This document shows, piece by piece, positions 1-6,417 of a stretch of 25,740 nt of DNA. Source of the DNA: Candidatus Levyibacteriota bacterium (lineage in GTDB: Bacteria; Patescibacteriota; Microgenomatia; Levybacterales; UBA12049); contig JACOXV010000004.1 in assembly GCA_016182225.1 (NCBI GenBank), positions 1 through 25,740 of the forward strand, in the 5' to 3' direction. Every line of letters begins with the position of its first letter. Position 1 is the first letter of the stretch. Below the pieces are notes generated by a model. The model ran no database searches, was not told the DNA's origin, and saw nothing but the letters and a program-made list of their open reading frames with translations. Position numbers and translations under genes: made by a program.

Positions 1-13
1 TACATAATTCTTC

Positions 14-43
14 TTGACACCTTATAGTTATAGGAATTATAAT
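14..43 (+). promoter_or_regulatory. Sigma70-type promoter with consensus boxes
   Basis: A perfect TTGACA (14-19) is followed after 18 bases by a perfect TATAAT (38-43). Transcription should begin near 50, about three bases before the ATG at 53, so the message would be almost leaderless. The TTG at 14 could formally open a longer frame, but it is the -35 box, so the start at 53 is preferred. Confidence 0.8.
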
Positions 44-52
44 CCGGATCCT

Positions 53-388
53 ATGCATTTTATAGCGTTTTTACTAAATGTTTTGTCCTGGATAATTCTG
101 GGATTTTTCGTTGGTAAAAAAGCCGATAATTTTTTTGAATATAAAAGAGGTAAACGTATTTGGACAATAGGAATTATTAGTTCCGTAGTGGGTGGGATGT
201 TTGGTTTTTTACTTAACGGTCTGCCAAATTCTTCTTTTTCCTTAAACAATTTCCTTTATGCTTTAGTTTTTTCAATGGCAGGAGTCTCTGTAAACAACCC
301 TAATTTTATGAAAAAGTTTAAATCTAGCTTTGGTATTCCATATATAAAACTTCCCGGATTTTTACCTCGAAGACGACCAGCGAAATAA
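53..388 (+). CDS. Small integral membrane protein, family uncertain
   Basis: This is a 111-residue hydrophobic protein with three likely membrane segments: roughly residues 2-21, 38-54 and 64-80. A basic tail ends in RRRPAK. Glycine-rich helices with a short charged loop (GKKADNFFEYKRGKR) loosely recall the GlsB/YeaQ/YmgE transglycosylase-associated family, but I would not assign it. The start at 53 is chosen because the frame upstream runs through the promoter. The gene stands alone, transcribed toward tuf, and the hairpin with a T-run at 543-571 could end its transcript. Function is unknown. Confidence 0.6.
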   Translation: MHFIAFLLNVLSWIILGFFVGKKADNFFEYKRGKRIWTIGIISSVVGGMFGFLLNGLPNSSFSLNNFLYALVFSMAGVSVNNPNFMKKFKSSFGIPYIKLPGFLPRRRPAK

Positions 389-432
389 CGCCTGATTTTA
401 TACATGATTTTGCCATTTTGACTATTGACCCG

Positions 433-472
433 TACGCCTTGCTTTCTCCAGAGGCGGACAGGCAGGGCAAGC
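433..472. repeat. G+C-rich intergenic element
   Basis: A short G+C-rich island in a very A+T-rich spacer. CTTGC (438-442) can pair with GCAAG (467-471), and GAGGCGGACAGG lies between. It looks like the compact palindromic G+C-rich elements often dispersed in CPR genomes, but that resemblance is from memory and only one copy is in this window. Confidence 0.35.
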
Positions 473-508
473 GATTAACTTTGATTGGAAATAATTTTAA
501 TTTGACTC

Positions 509-537
509 TTGACGATTCTTCGATTTTGTAGTATATT
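509..537 (+). promoter_or_regulatory. Promoter of tuf
   Basis: TTGACG (509-514), a 17-base spacer and TATATT (532-537) make a good housekeeping promoter. The expected transcription start (about 543-545) is the first base of the hairpin at 543-564, so the tuf mRNA would begin with that hairpin. Confidence 0.7.
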
Positions 538-542
538 TCGTT

Positions 543-571
543 TACCATCAAATGGCTGATGGTATTTTTTT
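543..571 (+). terminator. Perfect 8-bp hairpin with T7 run before tuf
   Basis: TACCATCA (543-550) pairs perfectly with TGATGGTA (557-564) around the loop AATGGC, and seven T follow (565-571). It has the form of an intrinsic terminator and may stop transcripts arriving from the upstream membrane-protein gene. For transcripts from the tuf promoter it sits at the extreme 5' end, where it may act as a 5' stabilising stem. The tuf ATG is six bases after the T-run and there is no Shine-Dalgarno sequence. Confidence 0.7.
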
Positions 572-577
572 GAATTT

Positions 578-1759
578 ATGGCTGAAACATTTAAAAGAAC
601 AAAACCACATGTAAACATAGGAACCATAGGTCACGTCGACCATGGTAAGACAACTCTTTCTGCTGCTATTGCAACAGTTCTTTCCAAAAAGGGACAGGCA
701 AAGGCAATGAAGTATGAGGATATTGATAACGCCCCAGAAGAAAAAGCCCGCGGAGTCACCATTAACATAACCCACTTAGAATACGAAACAGACAAGCGTC
801 ATTATGCCCACATAGATGCCCCGGGACACGCAGATTATATTAAGAACATGATTACTGGAGCAGCCCAAATGGACGGTGCTATTCTAGTAGTCTCAGCTCC
901 CGATGGCCCAATGCCACAAACTCGGGAGCATATTTTATTGGCACGACAAGTAGGAGTGCCTGCAATTGTAGTTTTTCTTAATAAATGCGATATGGTTTCC
1001 GATGCAGAGCTTTTGGATCTCGTAGAGATGGAAGTAAGAGAACTTCTTACTAAATATCAATATGAGGGAGACAAGATAACTATTATACGAGGATCTGCTC
1101 TTAAAGCTCTTGAAGGAGATGCAGAAGCAGAAAAACAAATCCAGGCCCTTATGGATGCAGTAGATAATGATATTCCAACACCTACCAGAGAAATAGACAA
1201 ACCATATCTTATGCCGGTTGAGGATGTTTTCTCAATTAAAGGACGAGGAACAGTCGTAACAGGAAGAATTGAAAGAGGAATAGTAAAAATAAATGACACA
1301 GTTGAAATAGTAGGTATAAAAGCAACAAAATCTACAGTTGTTACCGGAGTTGAAATGTTTAAAAAGCAACTCGATGAAGGAGAAGCCGGGGATAATGTCG
1401 GAGTACTGCTTCGAGGCGTTGAAAAAGATGATGTAGAGCGCGGACAAGTCTTGGCCAAACCGGGATCTATCACTCCACATAAAGAATTTGAAGCTGAAAT
1501 CTATGTTCTTACTAAAGAAGAGGGTGGACGACATACGCCATTTTTTACGGGATATAGGCCACAATTTTATATCAGAACGACAGACGTTACAGGTGAAGTT
1601 GCGCTTCCATCGGGCGTAGAGATGGTAATGCCCGGAGATTCAACAAAAATGACAGCAAAACTTATCGCTCCAATCGCTTTGGAAGAAGGAATGAGATTTG
1701 CTATCCGAGAGGGTGGCAAAACAGTTGGAGCCGGAGCTATAAGTAAAATAATTGCCTAA
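578..1759 (+). CDS. tuf: Elongation factor Tu
   Basis: A full-length 393-residue EF-Tu, the GTPase that brings aminoacyl-tRNA to the ribosomal A site. Visible motifs are the P-loop GHVDHGKT (18-25), switch I RGVTI with Thr61, DAPG (80-83) followed by the catalytic His84, NKCD (135-138) and SAL (173-175). Domains II and III follow without gaps to the end. The usual DCPG is DAPG here, a conservative change. It lies directly upstream of rpsJ, as at the end of a str operon, but rpsL, rpsG and fusA are not in the window. It has its own promoter and a 5' hairpin. Confidence 0.98.
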   Translation: MAETFKRTKPHVNIGTIGHVDHGKTTLSAAIATVLSKKGQAKAMKYEDIDNAPEEKARGVTINITHLEYETDKRHYAHIDAPGHADYIKNMITGAAQMDGAILVVSAPDGPMPQTREHILLARQVGVPAIVVFLNKCDMVSDAELLDLVEMEVRELLTKYQYEGDKITIIRGSALKALEGDAEAEKQIQALMDAVDNDIPTPTREIDKPYLMPVEDVFSIKGRGTVVTGRIERGIVKINDTVEIVGIKATKSTVVTGVEMFKKQLDEGEAGDNVGVLLRGVEKDDVERGQVLAKPGSITPHKEFEAEIYVLTKEEGGRHTPFFTGYRPQFYIRTTDVTGEVALPSGVEMVMPGDSTKMTAKLIAPIALEEGMRFAIREGGKTVGAGAISKIIA

Positions 1760-1795
1760 CCCATTCGAGAGGGTAGAGCACTTTGATTTTTTAGT

Positions 1796-2104
1796 ATGCC
1801 AAAAGGACGGATTCGAGTTCGCTTAAAGAGCTACGACGCAAGAGTAATCGACGCTTGTTGTCAGCAAATTTTAGATACGGCCATAAGAACCGGAGCTAAA
1901 GTTGTGGGACCGATTCCCCTTCCTACTAAAAGATCACTTTACGCAGTAAATAAATCCCCTTTTATAGATAAAGACGCCAGAGACCATTTCCAAATTAAAG
2001 TCCATAAGCGTTTGATCGACATTATTTCTCCCACAGAAAAAACCATGGATTCCCTCGGCCATCTGGAACTCCCTGCCGGAGTCAACATCGAAATCCGCAT
2101 GTAA
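1796..2104 (+). CDS. rpsJ: 30S ribosomal protein S10
   Basis: A 102-residue S10, normal length, with the characteristic opening RIRVRLKSYD and the later block VVGPIPLPTKR. It belongs to the head of the small subunit and, as NusE, also to antitermination complexes. It follows tuf by 36 bases with no visible promoter, so the two are probably co-transcribed. In most bacteria rplC follows rpsJ directly; here two unrelated genes and a large control region intervene. Confidence 0.97.
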   Translation: MPKGRIRVRLKSYDARVIDACCQQILDTAIRTGAKVVGPIPLPTKRSLYAVNKSPFIDKDARDHFQIKVHKRLIDIISPTEKTMDSLGHLELPAGVNIEIRM

Positions 2105-2112
2105 AGCTTCGC

Positions 2113-2140
2113 AATTTCTAATTTCTAATATCTAAACTTC
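2113..2140. repeat. Heptamer-phased array, rpsJ-VTT gap
   Basis: Consecutive 7-base units AATTTCT, AATTTCT, AATATCT, then AAACTTC fill the spacer. This is the shortest clear member of a degenerate 7-base-period family that recurs in this window. Confidence 0.6.
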
Positions 2141-2145
2141 TCTTT

Positions 2146-2154
2146 TGTTATACT
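2146..2154 (+). promoter_or_regulatory. Extended -10 promoter
   Basis: TG-T-TATACT is an extended -10 element with no recognisable -35. It ends seven bases before the GTG at 2162, so transcription should start at or next to the start codon, predicting a leaderless mRNA. Confidence 0.6.
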
Positions 2155-2161
2155 ACGCTAA

Positions 2162-2818
2162 GTGAAGAAACCTCTGGCTATTGGCCTATTAACTTTTACT
2201 CTTACAGTCGTTAGCTTTATAGCGTTAATTAGTTTTGTTCTCTCCTATAGAGAGGAGATTACAAATTTTGCCTTAACATATCCACTTTTTATCCCAGTAT
2301 TAATTGTAATTTGGAGAGCAATATCTATAGTTATTGCTCCTCTACCTGGCGGTATACTTTCTTTTGCATTTATTCCAATTTTAGGCTGGTTTTGGGCTTG
2401 GTTATATGGAAGCTTTGGTGTGGCAATAGGCGCAACAATAGCTTTTTATATAGCTAGAAAATTTAGGGAGCCTGCAGTTTCTCGGTTTATTCCTCTTAAA
2501 AAACTACACGCTTGGGAAGAAAAACTCTCTGAAAGGACCGAATTTTTGGCATTTGTGGGAGTAAGAATAACAACGGGTCCAATAATGGATTTTATAAGCT
2601 ACGTGGCAGGGCTTAGTAAAATTAGTTACAAAAAATTTATTTTAGCTACTATTGTTGCTCAAGTTCCTGAAGCCATTTGGTATTATCTTGGAGGCTCGGT
2701 CTATCAAAAGTTGTTAAGTACAAAAAGTGTTTTGGGCGGGACATTTTTGGTTGCAATTCTTGTAATCGGTTTTTTCGTTGTCAGAAATCACGGAATTTTT
2801 AAGAAAAAAGAAATTTAG
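2162..2818 (+). CDS. VTT-domain (DedA/TVP38-like) membrane protein
   Basis: A 218-residue polytopic membrane protein of the SNARE-associated/VTT family (TVP38/TMEM64 type). Hydrophobic segments lie near residues 6-28, 38-60, 66-98, 127-150 and 190-208. The family signature is present: a PLPGGILS re-entrant loop (about 61-68), then G-rich GSFGVAIGATIAFYIARKF (about 83-101) and a later GP-MDFISYVAGLS stretch. Relatives are implicated in lipid scrambling or membrane homeostasis; the substrate here is unknown. GTG is the start, immediately after an extended -10 box. The gene interrupts the usual rpsJ-rplC junction. Confidence 0.85.
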   Translation: MKKPLAIGLLTFTLTVVSFIALISFVLSYREEITNFALTYPLFIPVLIVIWRAISIVIAPLPGGILSFAFIPILGWFWAWLYGSFGVAIGATIAFYIARKFREPAVSRFIPLKKLHAWEEKLSERTEFLAFVGVRITTGPIMDFISYVAGLSKISYKKFILATIVAQVPEAIWYYLGGSVYQKLLSTKSVLGGTFLVAILVIGFFVVRNHGIFKKKEI

Positions 2819-2837
2819 AATTTTTAATCTCAGCTTC

Positions 2838-2846
2838 TGCTATAAT
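2838..2846 (+). promoter_or_regulatory. Extended -10 promoter
   Basis: TG-C-TATAAT ends seven bases before the GTG at 2854. There is no convincing -35. The geometry matches the promoters before 2162 and 23965 and predicts a leaderless transcript. Confidence 0.65.
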
Positions 2847-2853
2847 TTCATCC

Positions 2854-3318
2854 GTGCAAGATCCATATAAAATTATTACAGATTTTTTAGATCAGAAAAA
2901 TATTCCTTTTGAGATTATTGAACATGAACCGGTGTATACGAGCGAACAAGCAGCAAATGTTCGAGGTCTTTCATTAAAACAAGGAGGAAAGTCGCTTCTT
3001 TTAAAAGCAGATAATAATTTTATTTTGGTTATCATCCCCGGAGATAAGAGATTGGACTCAAAGAAGTTAAAAAAACTTATGGGCATTAGAAATCTTCGCT
3101 TTGCCAACCCTGAAGAAGTGAAAGAAGTTATGAAGTGTGAAGTAGGAGCATGCTATCCGTTTGGAAATCTGATTGGTATTAAGATGATGGTGGATAGATT
3201 ACTTTCTAGGAATGAAGTAATATCTTTTAACCCGGGAGTCCATAATAAATCTATAAAAATGAAGTGGAAAGACTACTTCGAAGCCGTAAAGCCTGAGTTA
3301 ATCGAAGTTTCAATATAA
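2854..3318 (+). CDS. YbaK/ProX-type aminoacyl-tRNA deacylase
   Basis: A 154-residue single-domain protein of the YbaK/EbsC/ProX family, which hydrolyses mischarged aminoacyl-tRNAs in trans. Recognisable elements are HEPVYTSEQAA (about 24-34), GGKSLLLKADN with the family lysine (about 44-54), IPGDKRLDSKKL (about 61-72), GACYPFGNLIG (about 97-107) and FNPGVHNKSIKM near the end. Which mischarged tRNA it edits cannot be read from the sequence. GTG start, predicted leaderless. It sits with translation genes but has its own promoter. Confidence 0.88.
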   Translation: MQDPYKIITDFLDQKNIPFEIIEHEPVYTSEQAANVRGLSLKQGGKSLLLKADNNFILVIIPGDKRLDSKKLKKLMGIRNLRFANPEEVKEVMKCEVGACYPFGNLIGIKMMVDRLLSRNEVISFNPGVHNKSIKMKWKDYFEAVKPELIEVSI

Positions 3319-3347
3319 AAATCTTTTGCTATAGTTACCCGTTTACT

Positions 3348-3403
3348 ATCAAAAATCAAAAATCCAGTCTTAATTTTTCACTTTTAGTTTTTAACTTTTA
3401 ATT
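3348..3403. repeat. Heptamer-phased array before rplC
   Basis: Eight uninterrupted 7-base units run ATCAAAA, ATCAAAA, ATCCAGT, CTTAATT, TTTCACT, TTTAGTT, TTTAACT, TTTAATT. The reverse complement of the right half (AATTAAA, AGTTAAA, AACTAAA, AGTGAAA) matches the units at 4618, 8984 and 19182, so the same family occurs in both orientations. Confidence 0.7.
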
Positions 3404-3413
3404 TGTTTATCCC

Positions 3414-3443
3414 TTGCATTTAGGCTCAATCTTATACTATAAT
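3414..3443 (+). promoter_or_regulatory. Promoter of the rplC block
   Basis: TTGCAT (3414-3419), an 18-base spacer and TATAAT (3438-3443). Transcription should start near 3450, seven bases before a possible leader-peptide ATG at 3457. This is the only convincing promoter seen for the long ribosomal protein operon from L3 onward. Confidence 0.75.
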
Positions 3444-3456
3444 TACTGGGAACAAA

Positions 3457-3495
3457 ATGGCTATACAAACACTGGAGGTGAATGTAGCTACATAG
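3457..3495 (+). CDS. Putative 12-residue leader peptide
   Basis: A tiny open frame encodes MAIQTLEVNVAT and stops at TAG (3493-3495). The ATG is placed like the near-leaderless starts elsewhere in the window, with a weak GGGA before it. The stop codon lies within the 5' arm of the terminator hairpin (3487-3496), so a translating ribosome would cover that arm. The frame also contains a strong internal Shine-Dalgarno-like GGAGGTGA (3474-3481). Translation is inferred from geometry only; no homologue is recognised. Confidence 0.4.
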   Translation: MAIQTLEVNVAT

Positions 3496-3549
3496 ACCCG
3501 ATTTAAAGTTTTTTGCTTTAAATAAGCGACTCTATGTGGTCGTTTTTTT
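3487..3549 (+). terminator. Intrinsic terminator/attenuator before rplC
   Basis: Two stacked stems: GCTACATAGA (3487-3496) with TCTATGTGGT (3531-3540), ten pairs of which two are G-U, and ATTTAAAG (3501-3508) with CTTTAAAT (3516-3523), eight perfect pairs. Seven T follow at 3543-3549. It lies about 40 bases downstream of the promoter start and 127 bases before rplC, so only transcripts that read through reach the ribosomal genes. S10-operon leaders are attenuation sites in other bacteria; the regulator here is unknown. Confidence 0.75.
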
Positions 3550-3579
3550 ATTTGTTCGGCCAGATTGTTTGAAAAGTCT

Positions 3580-3667
3580 TTGCGCTTAGGTCGCTTACAA
3601 AATTTTTTTGGACTCGCTTCGCTGCATCACTGCCGTCCTTCGAAAATTTTGCAAGCTCCCCGCGCAA
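3580..3667 (+). other. Long imperfect hairpin directly before rplC
   Basis: Nested complementary arms span the 88 bases upstream of the rplC start: TTGCGC (3580-3585) with GCGCAA (3662-3667), GCTTACAAAATTTT (3593-3606) with AAAATTTTGCAAGC (3643-3656, one mismatch), and GGAC (3610-3613) with GTCC (3635-3638). The apex is G+C-rich. It could be a structured mRNA leader or a dispersed palindromic element. It contains no gene. Confidence 0.55.
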
Positions 3668-3676
3668 TGAAAAGTT

Positions 3677-4615
3677 ATGGATGCAGTAATTGGTCAGAAA
3701 AAAGAACAAGGACAAAAATTTCTTGAGAACGGAAAGAGAATTCCTGTTACATATATTGATGTAGCGGGATCACGCGTTATTTCTGTAAGAACTCCGGACA
3801 AAGACGGAGTTTTTGCTGTTCGCGTCTCTTTTGGTAAAAGAAAAAGAGCAAATAAGGCAATTATGGGAAGTGTTAAGGCTTCCGGCCAAGACTTTGCTCC
3901 CCTTGCCATAAGAGAAATAAGGCTAGCAGATGATTCTTCTACTCCAAACGTAGGAGATTTTATTAAACCGACAGAAATATTAAAACCTGGAGATATAGTT
4001 GCGGTAAGCGGAGTTTCAAAAGGAAAAGGATTTGCAGGAGTTGTAAAGAGACATGGCTTTCATGGCGGCCCTAAGACTCATGGTCAGTCTGATAGGCATA
4101 GAGCACCAGGATCTATAGGACAGGGAACAACTCCGGGAAGAGTTCTTAGGGGTAAAAGAATGGCCGGAAGAATGGGAGCAGACAATGTTACTGTAAGAAA
4201 TTTGGAAGTTGTTGATGTATCCGACGATCAAGTCCTCATCAAAGGATTAGTTCCAGGAGCCAAGAAAACTCTAATAGTGATTAGAAAAATTGGAGAAAAT
4301 AAGAAATTTGTTCCGCTATATTCGGAAGCAACTGGTGAAAATACGGAAGTTAGCACCGGTAGCTCATCCGTTTCAGATGACGCTCAGACAGTTCAGGATG
4401 AAACATCAAATTCGGATTCCTCTTCGCTAAGCGAGAGTCAATCTACGGAGGAAATTGAAAATCCAACTGAAAGTGAGGGATCGACTCTCGATTCATCTGA
4501 GAATGGACAAGCTCCCGTTGCTTCACAAGCAGATTTAGAGGTACCGACAGAAGAAATAAAGGAAGGAGAATCATCCGACGCTGAAGCTATGGATGACAAG
4601 GAAGATGCCAAATAA
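3677..4615 (+). CDS. rplC: 50S ribosomal protein L3 with acidic C-terminal tail
   Basis: Residues 1 to about 214 are a complete L3: an IGQKKEQGQKF opening, KGFAGVVKRHGFHGG (about 117-131) and GSIGQGTTPGRVLRGKRMAGRMG (about 145-167). Residues 215-312 are an added Ser/Glu/Asp-rich, Thr-containing tail with almost no hydrophobic residues, clearly disordered and strongly acidic. Usual L3 length is about 205-220. L3 is an early assembly protein near the peptidyl-transferase centre. The Shine-Dalgarno is weak, and a large hairpin ends ten bases before the ATG. The last 23 bases overlap the L4 start. Confidence 0.96.
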   Translation: MDAVIGQKKEQGQKFLENGKRIPVTYIDVAGSRVISVRTPDKDGVFAVRVSFGKRKRANKAIMGSVKASGQDFAPLAIREIRLADDSSTPNVGDFIKPTEILKPGDIVAVSGVSKGKGFAGVVKRHGFHGGPKTHGQSDRHRAPGSIGQGTTPGRVLRGKRMAGRMGADNVTVRNLEVVDVSDDQVLIKGLVPGAKKTLIVIRKIGENKKFVPLYSEATGENTEVSTGSSSVSDDAQTVQDETSNSDSSSLSESQSTEEIENPTESEGSTLDSSENGQAPVASQADLEVPTEEIKEGESSDAEAMDDKEDAK

Positions 4616-5375
4616 TAAGTTAAAGGTTAAAAGTGAAAAATCAAAAATTGAGACAAAGAAATCAGTTAGGAGTTTAAAATCTGCTACAACTGCTAAAGCA
4701 ACAAGGCCAACTGGTTTGTCTGTTGGGGTTTATGATTCGAAAGGTAAGCTTTCCGGAAAGATTTCCCTTCCAAAAGAAATTTTTGGTGCAAAAATTAATG
4801 AAAAACTTATGGCACAAGCTGTAAGAGTATATTTGGCAAATCAGCGCCAAGGAACAGTTTCTACCAAAACTCGCGGAGAAGTTAGGGGATCAAGCAGAAA
4901 AATATATAAACAAAAGGGTACTGGCCGGGCAAGACACGGATCAATACGTGCGCCAATTTTTGTACATGGAGGATTGGTTTTTGGACCCAAGCCAAATGAT
5001 TTTTCTCTCAAGTTGCCTAAGAAGATGAAAAAAGCAGCTCTTTTTTCTGCTCTTTCCGCTAAAACAGCAGACGGAGAGGTAAAAGTTCTGAGTGGGATCG
5101 AAAAACTTAAACCAAAAACAAAAAATATGGCACTGATAATAAATTCTATCTTCAAAGATGATAAAAAAAGAAAAGCACTTCTAGTTCTTGCAGAAGAAAA
5201 GACGGAAAATCTTTGGAAAATAGCTAGAAATATAGAGGGAATAAGTGTTCTTCCCGCATCCAGTCTTAACACCTATGAAGTTTTAGTCAATAAAGACATT
5301 TTGCTTATGAAAGAAGCAATTGAGGATATAGAAAAGAGATTTTTGGGAGGTTCTGCAGAGCAGAATAATAAATAA
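4593..5375 (+). CDS. rplD: 50S ribosomal protein L4 with basic N-terminal extension
   Basis: The core from about residue 43 is L4, including the tunnel loop TKTRGEVRGSSRKIYKQKGTGRARHGSIRAP in outline (about residues 91-121, given here only as a landmark). Residues 1-42 are an added Lys/Ser-rich head, giving 260 residues against about 205 usual. The head is partly encoded by a heptamer-phased array (4618-4652). ATG at 4593 overlaps rplC by 23 bases; ATG at 4605 is an alternative start four residues later. In E. coli L4 also represses its own operon through the leader; whether it acts on the 3487-3549 hairpin here is unknown. Confidence 0.95.
   Translation: MTRKMPNNKLKVKSEKSKIETKKSVRSLKSATTAKATRPTGLSVGVYDSKGKLSGKISLPKEIFGAKINEKLMAQAVRVYLANQRQGTVSTKTRGEVRGSSRKIYKQKGTGRARHGSIRAPIFVHGGLVFGPKPNDFSLKLPKKMKKAALFSALSAKTADGEVKVLSGIEKLKPKTKNMALIINSIFKDDKKRKALLVLAEEKTENLWKIARNIEGISVLPASSLNTYEVLVNKDILLMKEAIEDIEKRFLGGSAEQNNK
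4618..4652. repeat. Heptamer-phased array inside rplD
   Basis: Units AGTTAAA, GGTTAAA, AGTGAAA, AATCAAA, AATTGAG run in a strict 7-base step just after the rplC stop. They encode part of the basic L4 extension (KLKVKSEKSKIE). Similar units occur in the spacers at 3348-3403 and 8984-9011. Confidence 0.65.
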
Positions 5376-5376
5376 A

Positions 5377-5673
5377 ATGGACTTGGGAAGAATTATAATA
5401 TCACCAATTATTTCTGAGAAATCTATGAAAGAGGCTTCGCTGAATAAGTTCTCATTCAAGGTTATTAAAAGTGCAGACAAAAAAATCATAAAAAGAGCAA
5501 TCGAGAAAAAATTCGGAGTAGATGTTTTGAATGTATACACAACAATTGTGAAGGGTAAAGCTAGGCGCGAGGGCAAGAGAAGAGAGGAGATATCTCTTCC
5601 ATCCTTCAAAAAGGCAATTGTTTTAGTAAAAGAAGGACAGAAAATAGGAATTTTTGATTTACCAAAGGAATAA
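5377..5673 (+). CDS. rplW: 50S ribosomal protein L23
   Basis: A 98-residue L23 of normal length, opening IISPIISEKS and containing the typical KxxIKRAIEKKFGVDVLNV stretch (residues about 34-53). L23 lies at the exit of the peptide tunnel and docks trigger factor and SRP. It starts one base after the L4 stop and is followed one base later by L2, so translation is probably coupled. Confidence 0.96.
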   Translation: MDLGRIIISPIISEKSMKEASLNKFSFKVIKSADKKIIKRAIEKKFGVDVLNVYTTIVKGKARREGKRREEISLPSFKKAIVLVKEGQKIGIFDLPKE

Positions 5674-5674
5674 T

Positions 5675-6415
5675 ATGAAATTAAAAGTAATAAAAAAGAA
5701 AAATTCAGGTAGAGATTCAAGCGGAAAAGTTAGTGTTCGTCATCAAGGCGGTCAGCACAAAAGATATCTTAGGATCGTTGATTTTAAAAGAGATAAAAGA
5801 GAAATCGCGGGTCGAGTTATTGCCATTGAATACGATCCAAATAGAACTTCTGACGTAGCGCTTATTCAATATGCTGATGGAGAAAAAAGATTCATCTTGG
5901 CTCCGGAGGGTCTAAACCTGGGAGAAAAGATAGTATCAGGTGACAAAGCTGCTCTTAAGGTAGGAAACTCTCTTCCGATGAAAAGAATTCCTATTGGAAC
6001 CGTAGTTCATAATGTAGAGCTTACTCCGGGGAGGGGCGGACAGCTCGCGCGTGGAGCCGGAACAGGTGCTATAATTGCGGCTCACGAAGGAGATCTTGTG
6101 CACATAAAACTTCCTTCAGGCGAGATGAGAAAAATTAGAGCCGAAGGTTTTGCAACTATCGGTAATATAGGAAATATAGAATGGAAGAACGAAGTTATAG
6201 GCAGTGCAGGACGCAAAAGAAATATGGGTATAAGGCCAACTGTTCGAGGAACAGCTCAGAATCCAAGATCGCATCCTCACGGAGGAGGAGAAGGAAGATC
6301 CGGAATAGGTCTTAAATACCCCAAAACTTATACAGGAAGAAGAGCAGTAGGAAAAACAAGAAGAAAGAACAAATATTCTAATAAATATATACTGAAAGGA
6401 CGAAGGCAAAAGTAA
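5675..6415 (+). CDS. rplB: 50S ribosomal protein L2, short N-terminus
   Basis: A 246-residue L2 with the conserved SVRHQGGQHKRYLRIVDFKR region starting at residue 23, GTVVHNVELTPGRGGQLARGAG in the middle and the C-terminal HPHGGGEGRSG and KTRRKNKYSNKYILKGRR. Bacterial L2 is usually about 275 residues; the first 25-30 residues (the segment ending in KSL) are absent. The ATG at 5675 has AAAGGA eight bases upstream, and the L23 stop leaves no room for a longer start, so the short form appears genuine. L2 is needed for subunit joining and peptidyl transfer. Confidence 0.96.
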   Translation: MKLKVIKKKNSGRDSSGKVSVRHQGGQHKRYLRIVDFKRDKREIAGRVIAIEYDPNRTSDVALIQYADGEKRFILAPEGLNLGEKIVSGDKAALKVGNSLPMKRIPIGTVVHNVELTPGRGGQLARGAGTGAIIAAHEGDLVHIKLPSGEMRKIRAEGFATIGNIGNIEWKNEVIGSAGRKRNMGIRPTVRGTAQNPRSHPHGGGEGRSGIGLKYPKTYTGRRAVGKTRRKNKYSNKYILKGRRQK

Positions 6416-6417
6416 AA

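Noticed and set aside
1057..1473. 138-codon minus-strand open frame inside tuf
   Set aside because: It is an antisense shadow of a conserved gene with no promoter or recognisable domain.
3482..3487. Start-stop ATG-TAG after GGAGGTGA as a minimal open frame
   Set aside because: The spacing from the Shine-Dalgarno-like sequence is too short; the 12-residue frame from 3457 fits better.
3667..3726. Short frame starting at ATG 3667 overlapping rplC
   Set aside because: Nineteen codons, out of frame with L3, no ribosome binding site and no family resemblance.
4841..5272. 143-codon minus-strand open frame inside rplD
   Set aside because: Antisense shadow of L4; its composition follows from the L4 codons.
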